A stretch of DNA of 12,628 nucleotides from Ruminococcus sp. (GTDB lineage Bacteria; Bacillota; Clostridia; Oscillospirales; Ruminococcaceae), in assembly GCA_024697705.1 (NCBI GenBank), contig JAILFF010000251.1, positions 1 through 12,628 of the forward strand, written 5' to 3'. The notes under the pieces were generated by a model that saw only the letters and a program-made list of their open reading frames with translations, was not told the origin of the DNA and did not search any database. How positions within the stretch are numbered: the stretch's first letter is position 1; each line of letters starts with the position of its first letter. A program made the position numbers and the translations under genes. Positions 12,093 to 12,628 of this stretch are shown piece by piece.

Positions 12093-12628
12093 TTAGTCGT
12101 CGTCGTCTTCCATATCGCGGCGGCGTATCTCCCCGCGCTTTATCTTCCCGCTCGGGGTCTTCGGCAGCTCCTTAACAAACTCCACGATTCGCGGATACTT
12201 GTACGGCGCGGTGGACTTCTTCACATAGTCCTGCAACTCCTTAACAAGCTCATCCGACGGCTGATAGTCCTTCGTCAGCACGATGGTCGCCTTGACCACA
12301 TTGCCGCGTATCGCGTCGGCGGCAGCGGTTATCGCACACTCCATGACGGCGGGGTGCTCCATAAGGACGCTCTCTATCTCAAAGGGTCCTATGCGGTAGC
12401 CCGAAGCCTTGATAAGGTCGTCCGTGCGTCCCACATACCAGTAGTAGCCGTCCTTGTCCATGTACGCCGTGTCGCCCGTGTGATAAACGCCGTACTTCCA
12501 GGCACGTTCGTTCTCGGCGGGATTGCGGTAATACTCTTTCAGCAGACCGGGGGTCTTGCCCTCCTCGCCGTAGACGACTATCTCGCCCACCTCGCCCTGC
12601 GGAGTAAGCTCGCCGTCGCTGTCCATCA
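12093..12628 (-). CDS. AMP-forming acyl-CoA synthetase, C-terminal part cut by the window edge
   Basis: About 178 residues of an ANL-superfamily adenylating enzyme, open at the right edge; the ATG at 12624-12626 is simply internal. It shows GEVGEIVVYG, then YHTGDTAYMDKDGYYWYVGRTDDLIKASGYRIGPFEIE (the A7-A8 region with the ribose-binding Asp and the hinge), and near the end PKTPSGKIKR, holding the A10 lysine needed for adenylation. The pattern KASGYRIGPFEIES is typical of acetyl- or medium-chain acyl-CoA synthetases (Acs/ACSM type). These enzymes activate a carboxylic acid with ATP and transfer it to coenzyme A. The tail ends DMEDDDD, unusually acidic. The substrate cannot be told from this part. 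It is separated from the phe operon by that operon's own promoter. Confidence 0.93.
   Translation of the reverse strand, partial: MDSDGELTPQGEVGEIVVYGEEGKTPGLLKEYYRNPAENERAWKYGVYHTGDTAYMDKDGYYWYVGRTDDLIKASGYRIGPFEIESVLMEHPAVMECAITAAADAIRGNVVKATIVLTKDYQPSDELVKELQDYVKKSTAPYKYPRIVEFVKELPKTPSGKIKRGEIRRRDMEDDDD

Overview
The window looks like a chromosomal segment of a Gram-positive, anaerobic gut-type Clostridia, probably an Oscillospiraceae/Ruminococcus or Eubacterium siraeum-like organism. The reasons are T-box leaders, an IreB homologue, an ECF sigma factor paired with a membrane-anchored serpin, an SPL-family radical SAM protein, tRNA genes without encoded CCA, and strong AGGAGG-type ribosome binding sites. 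Every gene I accept lies on the minus strand, so transcription runs from high to low coordinates. The long plus-strand frames are antisense shadows.

Layout from the right edge: the C-terminal third of an AMP-forming acyl-CoA synthetase (12093-12628, cut by the edge). Then comes a promoter and a phenylalanine-type T-box leader (about 11668-11959). Next is an unusually long stretch of roughly 600 bases holding three copies of a 71-bp structured repeat. The phenylalanyl-tRNA synthetase operon follows: pheS, a start-less open frame, two adjacent paralogous genes of unknown function, and pheT. After a new promoter comes a separate ireB gene with a strong terminator. Next is a translationally coupled ECF sigma factor / membrane-tethered serpin pair, which looks like a sigma/anti-sigma module whose extracellular part is a protease inhibitor.

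A near-consensus promoter (3206-3234) then drives a tRNA array: Val(UAC), Asp(GUC), a tRNA-like gene whose anticodon loop is enlarged by 40 nt, and two Gly(GCC) genes. Directly behind the last tRNA sits a second T-box leader. It precedes endonuclease V (nfi), which overlaps an SPL-family radical SAM gene; a DUF1648 membrane protein follows. The window ends in the first 20 codons of a probable fluoride channel gene (fluC/crcB).

The most interesting points are the interrupted tRNA gene, the T-box placed in front of a DNA-repair pair and behind a tRNA array, the triplicated structured repeat in the pheS leader, the sigma-serpin pair, and the two unknown paralogues inserted between pheS and pheT. 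All functional statements come from reading the sequence and from remembered family motifs; no search was run.
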